From Caulobacter endophyticus (GTDB taxonomy: Bacteria > Pseudomonadota > Alphaproteobacteria > Caulobacterales > Caulobacteraceae): a stretch of DNA of 64,000 bases. Made by a program: the position numbers and the translations under genes. The stretch spans positions 1 to 64,000 of the forward strand of contig NZ_QDKQ01000037.1 of NCBI RefSeq assembly GCF_003116815.1. The letters are read 5' to 3'. Shown in pieces: positions 7,829 to 16,903 of the stretch (positions are counted from its first letter, which is position 1; each line of letters opens with the position of its first letter). The notes under the pieces are model-generated. The model saw only the letters and a program-made list of their open reading frames with translations, was not told the origin of the DNA and did no database searches.

Positions 7829-8209
7829 ATGGCTCCGGCCAGGAAATCCAAGGCGCGTAGTTCTGGCGCGCTGTTCTGGGATCTGTTGACCTTCGACCGT
7901 CTGGTGACCGGGCCGGTCATCCATCTGATCTACTGGGCCGGCCTGGGCGTCGTGGCCCTGTTCGCGTTCTCCGTGGTCGGCGCGGCCGTGGGCCTGGCGC
8001 TGAAGGAACAGGGCGTCGCCTCGCTGCTGCTGGCCTTCCCGGTGCTGATCGCCGGCCTGCTGGTCGCCGCCGGCATGGTGCTTCTGTGGCGCGCCTTCTG
8101 CGAGTTCTACGTCGCCGTCTTCCGCATCAGCGAAGACCTGCGCGCCCTGCGCCAGGCCAATGACGCCGACCACGCCGTGGCCTCCAGCGTTCGCGGTCCG
8201 GGCGCTTAA
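7829..8209 (+). CDS. DUF4282 family membrane protein
   Basis: This 126-residue protein has a basic N-terminus, a LFWDLLTFDRLVTGPVIHLIYW segment leading into the first membrane helix, and a second helix (SLLLAFPVLIAGLLVAAGMVLLW). The block WRAFCEFYVAVFRISEDLRALR is the hallmark of DUF4282. The ATG at 7829 has a GAGG ribosome site eight bases upstream and is preferred over an in-frame GTG at 7820. Its stop overlaps the 3' end of the convergent xylanase gene by four bases, so the transcripts overlap tail to tail. Confidence 0.82.
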   Translation: MAPARKSKARSSGALFWDLLTFDRLVTGPVIHLIYWAGLGVVALFAFSVVGAAVGLALKEQGVASLLLAFPVLIAGLLVAAGMVLLWRAFCEFYVAVFRISEDLRALRQANDADHAVASSVRGPGA

Positions 8210-9264
8210 CCCCGCCTGAAGGCCTCGACCAGCGCCGCCGCGCTCGCTTTCGCGCGGCCGACGTCGTCGAACGGCGCGGAGGCGTCGCTGGCGTTCTCGC
8301 CTCGCAGCCACGAATCCTTGTCGCGCAGCCCCCACAGGGTGAAGGCGAAGCGCTGGCGTTCGGGCAAGGCCATGAACGCCTCGGCCGCCTCGCCATAGGT
8401 GCGGGCCTGGCGGCGCTCCAGTTCGGCGCGGCCCAGGAGCTTGTTGTCCGATCGCACCAGAGAGACGTCGAGCTCGGAGACGTGGATCGGCAGGCCAAGG
8501 CTCGCCAGGTCCTTCATCATGGTGGTGATTTCGCCGGGCCGGATGTCGGCGGCGACGTGCATCTGGGTCCCGATCCCGGTCAGCGGCGCGCCCGACGCCA
8601 GCAGGCGCTCGGCCAGCTTCATGAAGGTGGCCCGCTTGCGGGGCATGTATTCGAGATTGTAGTCGTTGAGCAGCAGGGTCGCGCCGGGATCGGCCTGCCG
8701 CGCCGTGCGGAACGCCAGGGCGATGTGCTCGAAGTCGCCCAGGCGCTTGGACCAGAGGCTGGTGCGCCAGCCATCGCCGTCTTCGGCGACCGCCTCGTTG
8801 ACGACGTCCCAGCCGACCACCTTGCCACGATAGCGCCCGGCCACGGCCAGGATGTAGTTGCGATAGGCCTGCTCGAAGCTGACGCGGTTCTCGTCCAGCC
8901 GCTCGAAGGCCTCCGGCGCCTGGGCGTACCAGACCAGCACGTGGCCGAGCAGCGCCATGCCGTTGGCCTGGGCGAAGGCGGCGATCCTGTCGGGGGCGTC
9001 GAAGCGGAAAGAGCCGTCCGGCTGGACGATGTATTCCATCTTCATCTGCCACTCGGGCGTCAGCTGGTTGACCTGGCGGCGCAGCAGTGCGGCGAGCGCC
9101 GGGTCGTCCAGGTGCAGGGCCTGGACCGAGGATCCGATCCGGAAGGGCGCGACCGCTTTCAGCGGCGGCAGGTTCTCGGGAACCGGCTGGCCCTGCGCCT
9201 TCTGGCCGCAGGCGGCGAGCGCCAGGCTGGAGCCGAGCACGGCGCGGCGTGAGACGTCGGACAT
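8206..9264 (-). CDS. endo-1,4-beta-xylanase, GH10, predicted TAT lipoprotein
   Basis: The 352-residue enzyme is a glycoside hydrolase family 10 TIM barrel. The acid/base Glu157 lies in WDVVNEAV and the nucleophile Glu264 in HVSELDVS; LTPEWQMKME near 68-77 matches the substrate-binding strand. Its start SRRAVLGSSLALAAC combines a twin-arginine motif with a lipobox (Cys19), so it is probably exported folded and anchored to the envelope. The conserved histidine of the usual GHxLVWHxQ motif is Tyr here (GHVLVWYAQ), which may change the -1 subsite. It hydrolyses xylan internally and would feed xylo-oligomers to uptake systems elsewhere. Confidence 0.93.
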   Translation of the reverse strand: MSDVSRRAVLGSSLALAACGQKAQGQPVPENLPPLKAVAPFRIGSSVQALHLDDPALAALLRRQVNQLTPEWQMKMEYIVQPDGSFRFDAPDRIAAFAQANGMALLGHVLVWYAQAPEAFERLDENRVSFEQAYRNYILAVAGRYRGKVVGWDVVNEAVAEDGDGWRTSLWSKRLGDFEHIALAFRTARQADPGATLLLNDYNLEYMPRKRATFMKLAERLLASGAPLTGIGTQMHVAADIRPGEITTMMKDLASLGLPIHVSELDVSLVRSDNKLLGRAELERRQARTYGEAAEAFMALPERQRFAFTLWGLRDKDSWLRGENASDASAPFDDVGRAKASAAALVEAFRRG

Positions 9265-9326
9265 GGCGGCGGGCTCCCTGGCGATCGGCGCGAGGAAAGC
9301 ACGGGGAGGTTGGGGAAGGGTGAAGG

Positions 9327-9351
9327 GAACCTCCCCTACAGGGGGAGGTTC
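9327..9351. repeat. short palindromic repeat (half element)
   Basis: GAACCTCCCC-TACA-GGGGGAGGTTC is a near-perfect hairpin with the same arm sequence as the long repeat at 2207-2343. It sits five bases beyond the stop of fliJ and could terminate the fliI-fliJ transcript. Confidence 0.75.
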
Positions 9352-9355
9352 ATGG

Positions 9356-9775
9356 CTAACGACCGCCCATCGCTGCGCGGCGCAGGCCCAGCTCGTCGAG
9401 GGCGGCCATTTCCAGCTTGCCGACCTTCTTCATCATCGCGACCTTGGCGGTCTCGGCGACGTGCTCGTATTTCTTGAGGTTTTCGAAGGCCATCGACAGG
9501 GCGTCGCGGGCGCCGGTCTCCTCGATGGCGATCTGGTCGATCTCGAGCAAGGTTTCGGCGCGACGCACCTCCAGGCCCTTGCGATAGCCGATCATGTACC
9601 AGCCGGCCGAGGCGTCGCCCTCGGCGTTGCGCATTTCGATCTCGGCTTCGGCTTCCATCGTGGCCAGCTTCACCTGTGCGGCTTCGCGGCGGTCGACCAC
9701 CTCGGCCAGGCGCTTCTGCAGCGTCTCGACCTCGTGGTTCGAGATGCGGATCAGGGAGGCGGCCCACTTGGTCAT
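9356..9775 (-). CDS. fliJ: flagellar protein FliJ
   Basis: The 139-residue protein is almost entirely predicted coiled coil (residues 5-130), rich in Ala, Glu and Lys, and lies 30 bases downstream of fliI. That size, composition and position identify FliJ. It is the stalk of the flagellar type III export ATPase: it inserts into the FliI ring and links it to the FlhA gate while recycling chaperones. Sequence conservation in FliJ is always weak, so the call rests on context and coiled-coil character. It is expected to be co-transcribed with fliI early in flagellar assembly. Confidence 0.85.
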   Translation of the reverse strand: MTKWAASLIRISNHEVETLQKRLAEVVDRREAAQVKLATMEAEAEIEMRNAEGDASAGWYMIGYRKGLEVRRAETLLEIDQIAIEETGARDALSMAFENLKKYEHVAETAKVAMMKKVGKLEMAALDELGLRRAAMGGR

Positions 9776-9804
9776 GCTGGCTTACTCGGTACGGAAAGCG
9801 CGCT

Positions 9805-11139
9805 TCAGGCGGCGCTTTGGAGAATCTGGCCGAGGAAGTTGAACGAATCGTCAAGACTCGTGGCTTCGTCGGGGTTCTGGCTGAGGAAGGCCTCGACCGC
9901 CGGATTGAGCTGGATGGCCCGGTCGACGGTGGGATCGGCGCCGGCACGGTAGGCGCCGATGCGGATCAGTTCTTCCATGTTGGAATAGGCCGACAGCACC
10001 TGGCGGGCAGATTTGACGATGTCGCGCTCGTGCGGCAGCTGGCAGCCCGGCATGGTCCGGCTGATGGATTTCAGCACGTTGATGGCCGGGAAGCGGCCAC
10101 GTTCGGCGATCGAGCGCTCCATGACGATGTGGCCGTCGAGAATGCCGCGCGCGGCGTCGGCGATCGGCTCGTTGTGGTCATCGCCGTCGACGAGCACCGT
10201 GAAGAGGGCGGTGATCGGGGCGGCCGTGGTGCCGTCGGCGCGGATCGGCCCAGGCCCCGCACGCTCGAGCAGCTTGGGCAGCTCGGTGAAGACGGTGGGG
10301 GTATAGCCCTTGGTCGTCGGCGGCTCGCCGGCGGCCAGGCCGATCTCGCGCTGGGCCATGGCGAAGCGGGTCACCGAGTCCATCAGGCAGAGCACTTCCT
10401 GGTCCTGGTCGCGCAGGAACTCGGCGATGGCCAGGGTCATGTAGGCGGCCTGGCGACGGGTCAGGGCCGGCTCGTCCGAGGTGGCGACCACGACGATGGC
10501 GCGGCGCAGGCCTTCCTCGCCCAGGGTCTCCTCGATGAACTCGCGCACCTCGCGGCCGCGTTCGCCGATCAGGCCGACGACGACGGCGTCGCAGGTGGCC
10601 TCTTTCGCCAGCATCGACAGCAGCACCGACTTGCCGACGCCCGAGCCGGCGAAGATGCCCAGGCGCTGGCCGCGGCAGGTGGTGGTGAAGACGTTCATCG
10701 AGCGCACGCCAAGGTCCAGGCGCTCGCCCACCCGGCCGCGGGCGTGAGCCGGCGGCGGCGGGGTCTTCAGGGGATAGGGAACCTCGCCCTGGGGCAGCGG
10801 GCCGAGACCGTCGATGGGCTCGCCGAAGGCGTTGATGATGCGGCCCAGCCAAGCCTTGGTCGGGCGCACCGTGGCGCCTTCGGGCATGATGCGGATCTCG
10901 GCGCCGGGGGCCACGCCCTCGACCGGGCCGAAGGGCATGAGCAGGGCGCGGGTCTCACGGAAGCCGACCACTTCGGCCGGCAGGACCGGGGCGCCGATGC
11001 GCTCGATCTCGACCCGGGCGCCGACCGCCAGGCGCGTCAGGCCGCCGCGAGCCTCGATCAGGAGGCCGTTGACGGCCGCCACGCGTCCAAAGACGGTCAG
11101 CGGGTCTAGACGTTCGACGGCGGCGATGAGACTGCGCAA
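9805..11139 (-). CDS. fliI: flagellum-specific ATPase FliI
   Basis: FliI is the hexameric ATPase that energises export of flagellar rod, hook and filament subunits. The 444-residue protein has the F1-beta-like order: an N-terminal beta barrel (1-90), the Walker A motif GSGVGKS at 165-171, the segment RGREVREF, and Walker B around residue 250 ([18 protein letters not shown]). The type III ATPase signature PSVFTELP-like is [16 protein letters not shown] here. Length is normal for the family. A TTAACCAT half-site lies 40 bases upstream of the ATG, in keeping with CtrA control of early flagellar genes in Caulobacter. Confidence 0.97.
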   Translation of the reverse strand: MRSLIAAVERLDPLTVFGRVAAVNGLLIEARGGLTRLAVGARVEIERIGAPVLPAEVVGFRETRALLMPFGPVEGVAPGAEIRIMPEGATVRPTKAWLGRIINAFGEPIDGLGPLPQGEVPYPLKTPPPPAHARGRVGERLDLGVRSMNVFTTTCRGQRLGIFAGSGVGKSVLLSMLAKEATCDAVVVGLIGERGREVREFIEETLGEEGLRRAIVVVATSDEPALTRRQAAYMTLAIAEFLRDQDQEVLCLMDSVTRFAMAQREIGLAAGEPPTTKGYTPTVFTELPKLLERAGPGPIRADGTTAAPITALFTVLVDGDDHNEPIADAARGILDGHIVMERSIAERGRFPAINVLKSISRTMPGCQLPHERDIVKSARQVLSAYSNMEELIRIGAYRAGADPTVDRAIQLNPAVEAFLSQNPDEATSLDDSFNFLGQILQSAA

Positions 11140-11177
11140 GACGGCTCCTGGAAGCGACCCGCGCAGACTCGGCCATC

Positions 11178-11185
11178 ATGGTTAA
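11178..11185 (-). promoter_or_regulatory. candidate CtrA half-site upstream of fliI
   Basis: On the minus strand the sequence reads TTAACCAT, a form of the CtrA recognition half-site, ending about 40 bases before the fliI start. Early flagellar operons in Caulobacter are known CtrA targets. No second TTAA sits at the canonical seven-base spacing. Confidence 0.5.
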
Positions 11186-11198
11186 TCGGGCATGAAAT

Positions 11199-12197
11199 TC
11201 AGCGTTCGCCGACGCCCAGGCGGGTGGTGAAGAATGTCGCAACCTGGTCGTTGAAATCGGCGTGGAAAGCGACCCGATCAAAGCCCGGAGCGCTTGCGCA
11301 CAAAGGGGGCGGCAGCTGCTTGGCCGCCTGCGGACCGCAGGGGACCAGGAAGTCGAAATGTCGCGCCCCCGGCACGATGCGGTAGTCGTGGGCGCCCGGC
11401 AGGGCGCGATGCACGGCCTCGGCGTAGTCGTCGCCCGGCAGGATCTCGTCATCGGCCGCCTTCCAAAGCTGCAGCGGCTGGGTGACGCCCTTCAGGCCTT
11501 CGCGGCCGAACGAGAAGCCCAGGGCGGGGGCGGCCGAGACCACGGCCTTGATCCGCGCGTCGTGGGTCCAGGTCGGCGCCTGTACGCTCGCCGGCAGCGG
11601 CTTTCCGGCGCTGAGGCGACAGTCGTAGTTGGTCGGGTGCTTGCGGCAGTGAGCGGGAAAGGTCGCCGCCAGGTTCGGCTCGCCGCCGGCCGCGGCCAGC
11701 ACCGTGAACCCGCCCGACGAGAAGCCGAAGGCGCCGACCTTGGCGGCGTCGATCCGCGCGCGCATCGGCGAGGCGTCCAGCATGTAGTCGATCAGTACGG
11801 AAAGCTGACGGGGCCGCTCGGTCATCTCCAGAGCGCGGCTCTGGTCACGATAGTTGTCGCCGGTGTGGGTCAGGGCGGCGACGACGAAGCCCTTCTTCAC
11901 CAGGGCGGCGGCGGTGTCGTAGTGGCCGCCGAACCAGCCGCCGTTGCCGTGAGACATGACCACTAGGGGCAAGCGATCGCCCGCGACCGGCGCGCCGGTC
12001 GCGACGGGCAGGCCCTCCATGCCGCCGGCGGGGCCGGTCTCCGCCGCATCGGTGGGATACCAGACTCCGACCTCGATCGGCGGGCCCTTCGGATCGGGCG
12101 TGGTCAGGCGCATGAAGCCGACATGCGGCTCAGCAGCGTGGGCTGCGCCGGCGAAGGCGAGGGCGGCGAGCAGGGAAAGAAGGCGAGGGCGGCGCAT
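11199..12197 (-). CDS. secreted alpha/beta hydrolase, dienelactone/PAF-hydrolase type
   Basis: The 332-residue protein has a signal peptide (residues 1-21, ending AGAAHA) and an alpha/beta hydrolase fold. The nucleophile elbow is GFSSGG, with oxyanion segment VVMSHGNGGW. A late Asp region DDEILPGDDY and a final histidine in GARHFDFL complete the likely triad. The broad layout, including IEVGVWYPTD early on, fits predicted dienelactone hydrolases of the platelet-activating-factor acetylhydrolase-like group. The substrate is unknown. The start at 12197 is chosen because it begins the signal peptide. It is transcribed in the same direction as fliI but separated from it by that gene's promoter. 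Confidence 0.8.
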   Translation of the reverse strand: MRRPRLLSLLAALAFAGAAHAAEPHVGFMRLTTPDPKGPPIEVGVWYPTDAAETGPAGGMEGLPVATGAPVAGDRLPLVVMSHGNGGWFGGHYDTAAALVKKGFVVAALTHTGDNYRDQSRALEMTERPRQLSVLIDYMLDASPMRARIDAAKVGAFGFSSGGFTVLAAAGGEPNLAATFPAHCRKHPTNYDCRLSAGKPLPASVQAPTWTHDARIKAVVSAAPALGFSFGREGLKGVTQPLQLWKAADDEILPGDDYAEAVHRALPGAHDYRIVPGARHFDFLVPCGPQAAKQLPPPLCASAPGFDRVAFHADFNDQVATFFTTRLGVGER

Positions 12198-12313
12198 GAA
12201 GGGCTCCGGTTGGCGATGGCCTCTCGATGCGGCCCGAACCCTTGCGCCGCCACGCCTCATGCGTGAACGGGCGAATGGGTTCGCCAAGCGGCGAACGGCG
12301 CTATAGATCGGTC

Positions 12314-13087
12314 ATGACCGCAAAGCCGCCCATCCTGGGGACCGCCCGCGAATGGGCGATCGACCTTTCCATCGCCACGGCGCTGGGGGTGTTCCTGGGC
12401 GTGGTCGGTCCTTTCGGCAGCTACTTCAACGGTCCTGTCCTCGTGCGCGCGTTCTACTGGACGGGCTGCTTCTGGGCGGGCGCGGTGATTTTCGGCCTTT
12501 CTATCCGCCTGGCCGTGGCGGGGGCCGCGCGGCTCAGGGTTCCCGCCTGGGTGACGGTCGGGGCTGCGATCCTGGCCGCCTGCGCCCTGCAGACGGCGGT
12601 TGTGGCGCCGCTGGCCTCGACCCTTTGGCCGTTTCTCAAGCGCCTGTCGCCGCTGGATTGGTACGGCCAGTGCCTGGCCATCTCTGGTCCTATCGCCGTC
12701 GGCTTCACGCTGTTGCGCGCGCGGCTGCAGGCGGCGCGCGCGGTTCCGGCGATCCCAGGTCACCAGGCCGAACCGTCGTTGGTCGCCTCGAGCGTGCTCT
12801 ATCTGAAGATGGAGGACCACTATGTACGGGTCCGCACCGAGACCGGATCGCGGCTGGAAGCGGGGCCCCTGGCGCGGGTGCTGGCGGGGCTGTCAGGCCT
12901 GGACGGCCTGCAGGTGCACCGTTCGTGGTGGGTGGCGCGGCGGGCGGTGGTCGGGGTCGAGCGCGACGGCCGGAACCTGCGGCTGCGACTCGTTGACGGC
13001 GAGGCCGCGCCCATCGCCCGGGCCTCGGTCGCCCGCCTGCGGGCGGCCGGCTGGCTGACGGAAATGGAATCGACCGCGACCGGGTGA
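12314..13087 (+). CDS. membrane-bound LytTR family regulator
   Basis: The 257-residue protein has four membrane helices (about 15-35, 45-70, 75-100, 115-135) and then a cytoplasmic LytTR DNA-binding domain (about 160-250). The domain contains YLKMEDHYVRVRTETG and VHRSWWVARRAVVGVERD. LytTR domains bind direct-repeat promoter sites through beta strands; membrane-anchored versions sense envelope signals or act with partner membrane proteins. A perfect seven-base inverted repeat with a four-base loop (GTTCGCC/GGCGAAC, 12279-12296) lies just before the ATG and may be its own operator. It directly precedes the ctrA promoter region but is a separate gene. Confidence 0.85.
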   Translation: MTAKPPILGTAREWAIDLSIATALGVFLGVVGPFGSYFNGPVLVRAFYWTGCFWAGAVIFGLSIRLAVAGAARLRVPAWVTVGAAILAACALQTAVVAPLASTLWPFLKRLSPLDWYGQCLAISGPIAVGFTLLRARLQAARAVPAIPGHQAEPSLVASSVLYLKMEDHYVRVRTETGSRLEAGPLARVLAGLSGLDGLQVHRSWWVARRAVVGVERDGRNLRLRLVDGEAAPIARASVARLRAAGWLTEMESTATG

Positions 13088-13481
13088 CGCGGACTCGCTC
13101 CAGCCAAGCTTTCTCCACGCGCGGAAGGCGAAAAAACTCCCAGGAAATTCTCGCGACAGAACGCCGCAATCTCGCCCTAAAGACGAACGTCGCCTTGAGG
13201 CTTCTTAACGCGGTAACCGCGCTCGATCCCCTGTTAACCCTTGGGTTTGCTGACTTTTCACCACGCCAAGGCCACGCTCGAAACCTGCCTGCGGCCAATG
13301 TGCGCAACGGATTTCTGGGCGCTTGCACCCGATTCGCAAATCGTATTAACCATTTCGCCAGACGACGCGTTCACCATTAACCAGTCTTAAATTAACTGTC
13401 CGCCAGACTGGTGGACGGGTTTCACCGGCGGTTGTCCGCCTAGCTGTCGAATAAGCGCCGCCTCAGGGCGGGGAGGGTTTC
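13088..13481 (+). promoter_or_regulatory. ctrA promoter region with GANTC and TTAA motifs
   Basis: This non-coding 394-base region is AT-richer than its surroundings. It holds GANTC sites at 13092-13096 and 13331-13335, a TTAACCAT half-site at 13346-13353, further TTAAC motifs near 13207 and 13242, and a compound TTAA box at 13377-13396. In C. crescentus, ctrA has a weak early promoter controlled by CcrM methylation and GcrA, and a strong later promoter activated by CtrA itself. The GATTC followed closely by TTAACCAT fits the first, and the compound box fits the second. Confidence 0.85.
13377..13396 (+). promoter_or_regulatory. compound CtrA box before ctrA
   Basis: The sequence TTAACCAGTCTTAAATTAAC contains three TTAA cores. 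The first two are six bases apart rather than the canonical seven; the last carries the TTAAC form. It lies about 85 bases ahead of the ctrA start, the place expected for the autoactivated promoter. Confidence 0.7.
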
Positions 13482-14177
<696 letters not shown>

Positions 14178-14213
14178 TTTTTCGCTCGCGCGAAACCCGA
14201 AATTCGACAGAAG

Positions 14214-14243
14214 ACGCCCGCTGCTCGCAGCGGGCGTTTTTCT
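14214..14243 (+). terminator. ctrA rho-independent terminator
   Basis: Ten-base arms ACGCCCGCTG/CAGCGGGCGT with a four-base loop CTCG are followed by TTTTTC. It stands 36 bases after the ctrA stop. Confidence 0.93.
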
Positions 14244-14278
14244 TTGGGCGCTCGCGTTTTCCGAGCCAGGACAACGGG

Positions 14279-14286
14279 TTAACCAT
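14279..14286 (+). promoter_or_regulatory. candidate CtrA half-site upstream of the M23 peptidase
   Basis: TTAACCAT occurs about 145 bases ahead of the peptidase start and just beyond the ctrA terminator. The form equals that in the ctrA and fliI promoters. It has no partner TTAA at seven bases. Confidence 0.45.
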
Positions 14287-14429
14287 ATCCGTGACAAAAC
14301 GTCCAAAGCACCGGATAGTCCTTGATCGGCGGCCTCCGCGCCGTCATGTTCCGGCCCGACGATTGCTGGGGGGCTTCCCGGCCGTGCCGTTTCTGTACGA
14401 AAACGGCATCGCTACCGAACGGGGGACCG

Positions 14430-15842
14430 ATGCAGGAATTTGATCCGCGACGCCCGACGTTGCGTCTCGCGCCGCGGCTGTTCACCGCCGTCGCCGGCCT
14501 GGCCGCCCTGGCCCTGGGCTGGAAGCTGACGGCGGGCGACGCCCCGCAGGCCGTCGTGGCCGCCCATGCGCCGCTGGACGCGGCCGCCATGGTGGCCCTG
14601 CAGCATGTTGCATTTGCTCAAGCCGAGGCCCAGCCCGGCTTCGACCGTCCCGAAACCATTTCCGTCAAGGTCCGTCCCGGCGAAACCCTGCAGGGCGCCG
14701 TGCAGCGCTCGGGCGTCGGCGCCGACGAGGCCAACCAGGTGGTCAGCACGCTGCAGAGCGCCATGGACACGGTCAACATCAAGGCCGGCATGGCCTTCGA
14801 GGCCGCCATCGCCCGCCGCCGCGACAACGACCGCGGCCCGGCCCGCCTGGTCGGCCTGTCGATGCGCACCAGCCCGTCCTCGACCGTGACCGTGTCGCGC
14901 ACCTTCGACGGCGCGCTGAAGCTGCGCGAGATCGAGGAAGAGGTCCGCGACGAGACCAAGGTTTCGTGCGGGGCCATGAACGGCTCGTTCTACGAGAGCG
15001 TGGCGGCCGTCGGCGGCAGCCCGGCCGTGATCAGCCAGGCCGCCAAGCTGTTCTCGCACAAGATTGATTTCTCGCGCGACATCAAGGACGGAGACCAGTT
15101 CTGCCTGGTGTTCGACCGCAAGGTCACCGAGAGCGGCCGCACCATCGAGGCCGGCGACCTGGAGTACGCCGAGGTCAAGGGCCAGCGGTTCTACGCCTTC
15201 GAGCGTGACGGCAAGACCCAGTTCTTCGACGAGAGCGGCAAGAACATCAAAGGCTTCCTGCTGCGCACCCCGGTCGACGGGGCCCGCATCACCTCGACCT
15301 TCGGCATGCGCCGCCACCCGATCCTGGGCTATGCGCGCGGCCACAAGGGCGTCGACTTCGGCGCCGGCACGGGCACCCCGATTCTCGCCGCCGGCGACGG
15401 GGTAGTGCTGGAGGCCAAGCGCTGGGCCGGCTACGGCAACTGGCTGCGCATCCGCCACGCCGGCAACTGGGACACCGGCTACGCCCACATCTCGCGCTAC
15501 GCCAAGGGCATCCGCCCGGGCATGCGCGTCTCGCAGGGCCAGGTCGTCGCCTATGTCGGCTCGACCGGCATGTCGACCGGCCCGCACCTGCACTACGAAG
15601 TCTGGCTGAACGGCCAGCGCGTCAATCCGATCGGCGCCAAGGTGCCGCAGGGCACGGTGCTGTCGGGCGGCGAACTGGCGGCCTTCAAGGCCAAGAAGGC
15701 CCGCGTCGACACCCTGCTGGCCCAGGCCGGCCGCGAGGACAGCAACTACGCCCAGGCCGCCGACACGGGCGCCTCCAGCAAGGATACTCCTCGCCTGGCC
15801 CTGGCCGAGCTGAAGTCGCCGCAGTCGGGCAAGCTGCGCTGA
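14430..15842 (+). CDS. M23 family (LytM) peptidoglycan endopeptidase
   Basis: The 470-residue protein has a short cytoplasmic head, one membrane anchor (about 15-35) and a periplasmic region with a LysM/OapA-like stretch (SVKVRPGETLQGAVQRSGV). A C-terminal M23 domain follows (about 305-400). The zinc ligands are visible: His and Asp in GHKGVDFGAG, then the HLHYE motif near residue 395. Such enzymes cut peptide cross-bridges and act in growth or division. The catalytic residues are all present, so it should be active rather than a regulatory LytM factor. The ATG at 14430 follows GGGGGAC. Its place behind ctrA and a TTAACCAT site suggests cell-cycle timing. Confidence 0.92.
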   Translation: MQEFDPRRPTLRLAPRLFTAVAGLAALALGWKLTAGDAPQAVVAAHAPLDAAAMVALQHVAFAQAEAQPGFDRPETISVKVRPGETLQGAVQRSGVGADEANQVVSTLQSAMDTVNIKAGMAFEAAIARRRDNDRGPARLVGLSMRTSPSSTVTVSRTFDGALKLREIEEEVRDETKVSCGAMNGSFYESVAAVGGSPAVISQAAKLFSHKIDFSRDIKDGDQFCLVFDRKVTESGRTIEAGDLEYAEVKGQRFYAFERDGKTQFFDESGKNIKGFLLRTPVDGARITSTFGMRRHPILGYARGHKGVDFGAGTGTPILAAGDGVVLEAKRWAGYGNWLRIRHAGNWDTGYAHISRYAKGIRPGMRVSQGQVVAYVGSTGMSTGPHLHYEVWLNGQRVNPIGAKVPQGTVLSGGELAAFKAKKARVDTLLAQAGREDSNYAQAADTGASSKDTPRLALAELKSPQSGKLR

Positions 15843-15900
15843 CGAGCGCGGTTGAAGGCGCGGTCGCGAAAGCCTAGACCACGCCTCTTCGCAAGTTTCG

Positions 15901-15930
15901 AAGCCGCTCCGCCGCCCGGCGGGGCGGCTT
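15901..15930 (+). terminator. hairpin terminator after the M23 gene
   Basis: The arms AAGCCGC and GCGGCTT extend inward through further GC pairs around CCGGC. It lies 58 bases after the stop and ahead of the next gene's ribosome site. No U-run follows. Confidence 0.6.
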
Positions 15931-15948
15931 CGTCGTTCAGGCAGCTCC

Positions 15949-16878
15949 ATGGCGTCCAAGACCGACCTCTACAGCAACCGCCGCTTCGTTATCGGCATGG
16001 CGGTGCTGTGCTGCCTGCTGTGGGGCAGCGCCTTTCCGGCGGTCAAGGCCGGCTATGCGATGCTGCACGTGGGCAAGGCCGACACGGCCGCGCAGATGCT
16101 GTTCGCAGGCTGGCGGTTCCTGGCGGCCGGGGCGATCGTGCTGGTGCTGGCGAGCCTGACCGGCAAGGCGCTGGTCCCGCCGCGCGACCAGGCGCCCAAG
16201 GTCGTGGCGCTGGGGATCGTCCAGACCACGGTGCAGTACGTGTTCTTCTATATCGGCCTGGCCCACGCCACCGGCGTGAAGTCGTCGATCATGAATTCCA
16301 CCGGGGCCTTCTTCGGCGTGATCCTGGCCCACTTCCTCTACGCCAACGACCGCCTGACCCCGCGCAAGGCGCTGGGCTGCCTGCTCGGCTTCCTCGGCGT
16401 GCTGGCGGTCAACCTGGGCGGAAAGGGCCTGGACTTCGAGTTCAGCCTGCTGGGCGAAGGCTTCGTGGTCATCGCCGCCTTCGTGCTGGCCGCCGCCGGC
16501 ATCTGGGGCAAGACCATCTCGCAGAAGATGGACGCCATGGTCATGACCGGCTGGCAGCTGGCCATCGGCGGCGCGGCCCTGCTGGGGATCGGCTTCGCCT
16601 TCGGCGGCCGGCTGGAGGGCTTCGACATCCGCTCGCTGGCCCTGCTGGCCTACATGGCCGGCCTGTCGGCGGCCGCCTTCGCCCTCTGGAGCCTGCTCCT
16701 GAAGCACAATCCGGTGGGCATGCTGGCGGTGTTCAACTTCCTGATCCCGGTGTTCGGGGTGCTGCTGTCGGCGCTGTTCCTTCACGAGCCGGTGCTGGCC
16801 TGGAAGAACGCCGCCGCCCTGGCGCTGGTGTGCGGCGGGATCTTCCTGGTGACGCGGGCGGGGCGGAAGAGGGCCTGA
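15949..16878 (+). CDS. EamA/DMT superfamily transporter
   Basis: The 309-residue protein has ten hydrophobic helices arranged as two five-helix EamA repeats, each beginning with a Trp-rich turn. The first has LLWGSAFPAVKAGYAM near residue 20; the second starts at LAAAGIWGKTISQK near 185. Drug/metabolite transporters of this type usually export amino acids or small metabolites by proton antiport. The N-terminus has an SDLYSNRRF-like soluble head without signal cleavage. It appears to be a single-gene unit whose promoter follows the M23 terminator. Substrate unknown. Confidence 0.87.
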   Translation: MASKTDLYSNRRFVIGMAVLCCLLWGSAFPAVKAGYAMLHVGKADTAAQMLFAGWRFLAAGAIVLVLASLTGKALVPPRDQAPKVVALGIVQTTVQYVFFYIGLAHATGVKSSIMNSTGAFFGVILAHFLYANDRLTPRKALGCLLGFLGVLAVNLGGKGLDFEFSLLGEGFVVIAAFVLAAAGIWGKTISQKMDAMVMTGWQLAIGGAALLGIGFAFGGRLEGFDIRSLALLAYMAGLSAAAFALWSLLLKHNPVGMLAVFNFLIPVFGVLLSALFLHEPVLAWKNAAALALVCGGIFLVTRAGRKRA

Positions 16879-16903
16879 AACCCCCTCTCAGAAAGAGGGC
16901 GCC

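Noticed and set aside
9676..11109. 477-codon plus-strand frame opposite fliI
   Set aside because: It is the complement of fliI, which has Walker motifs; no family features on this strand.
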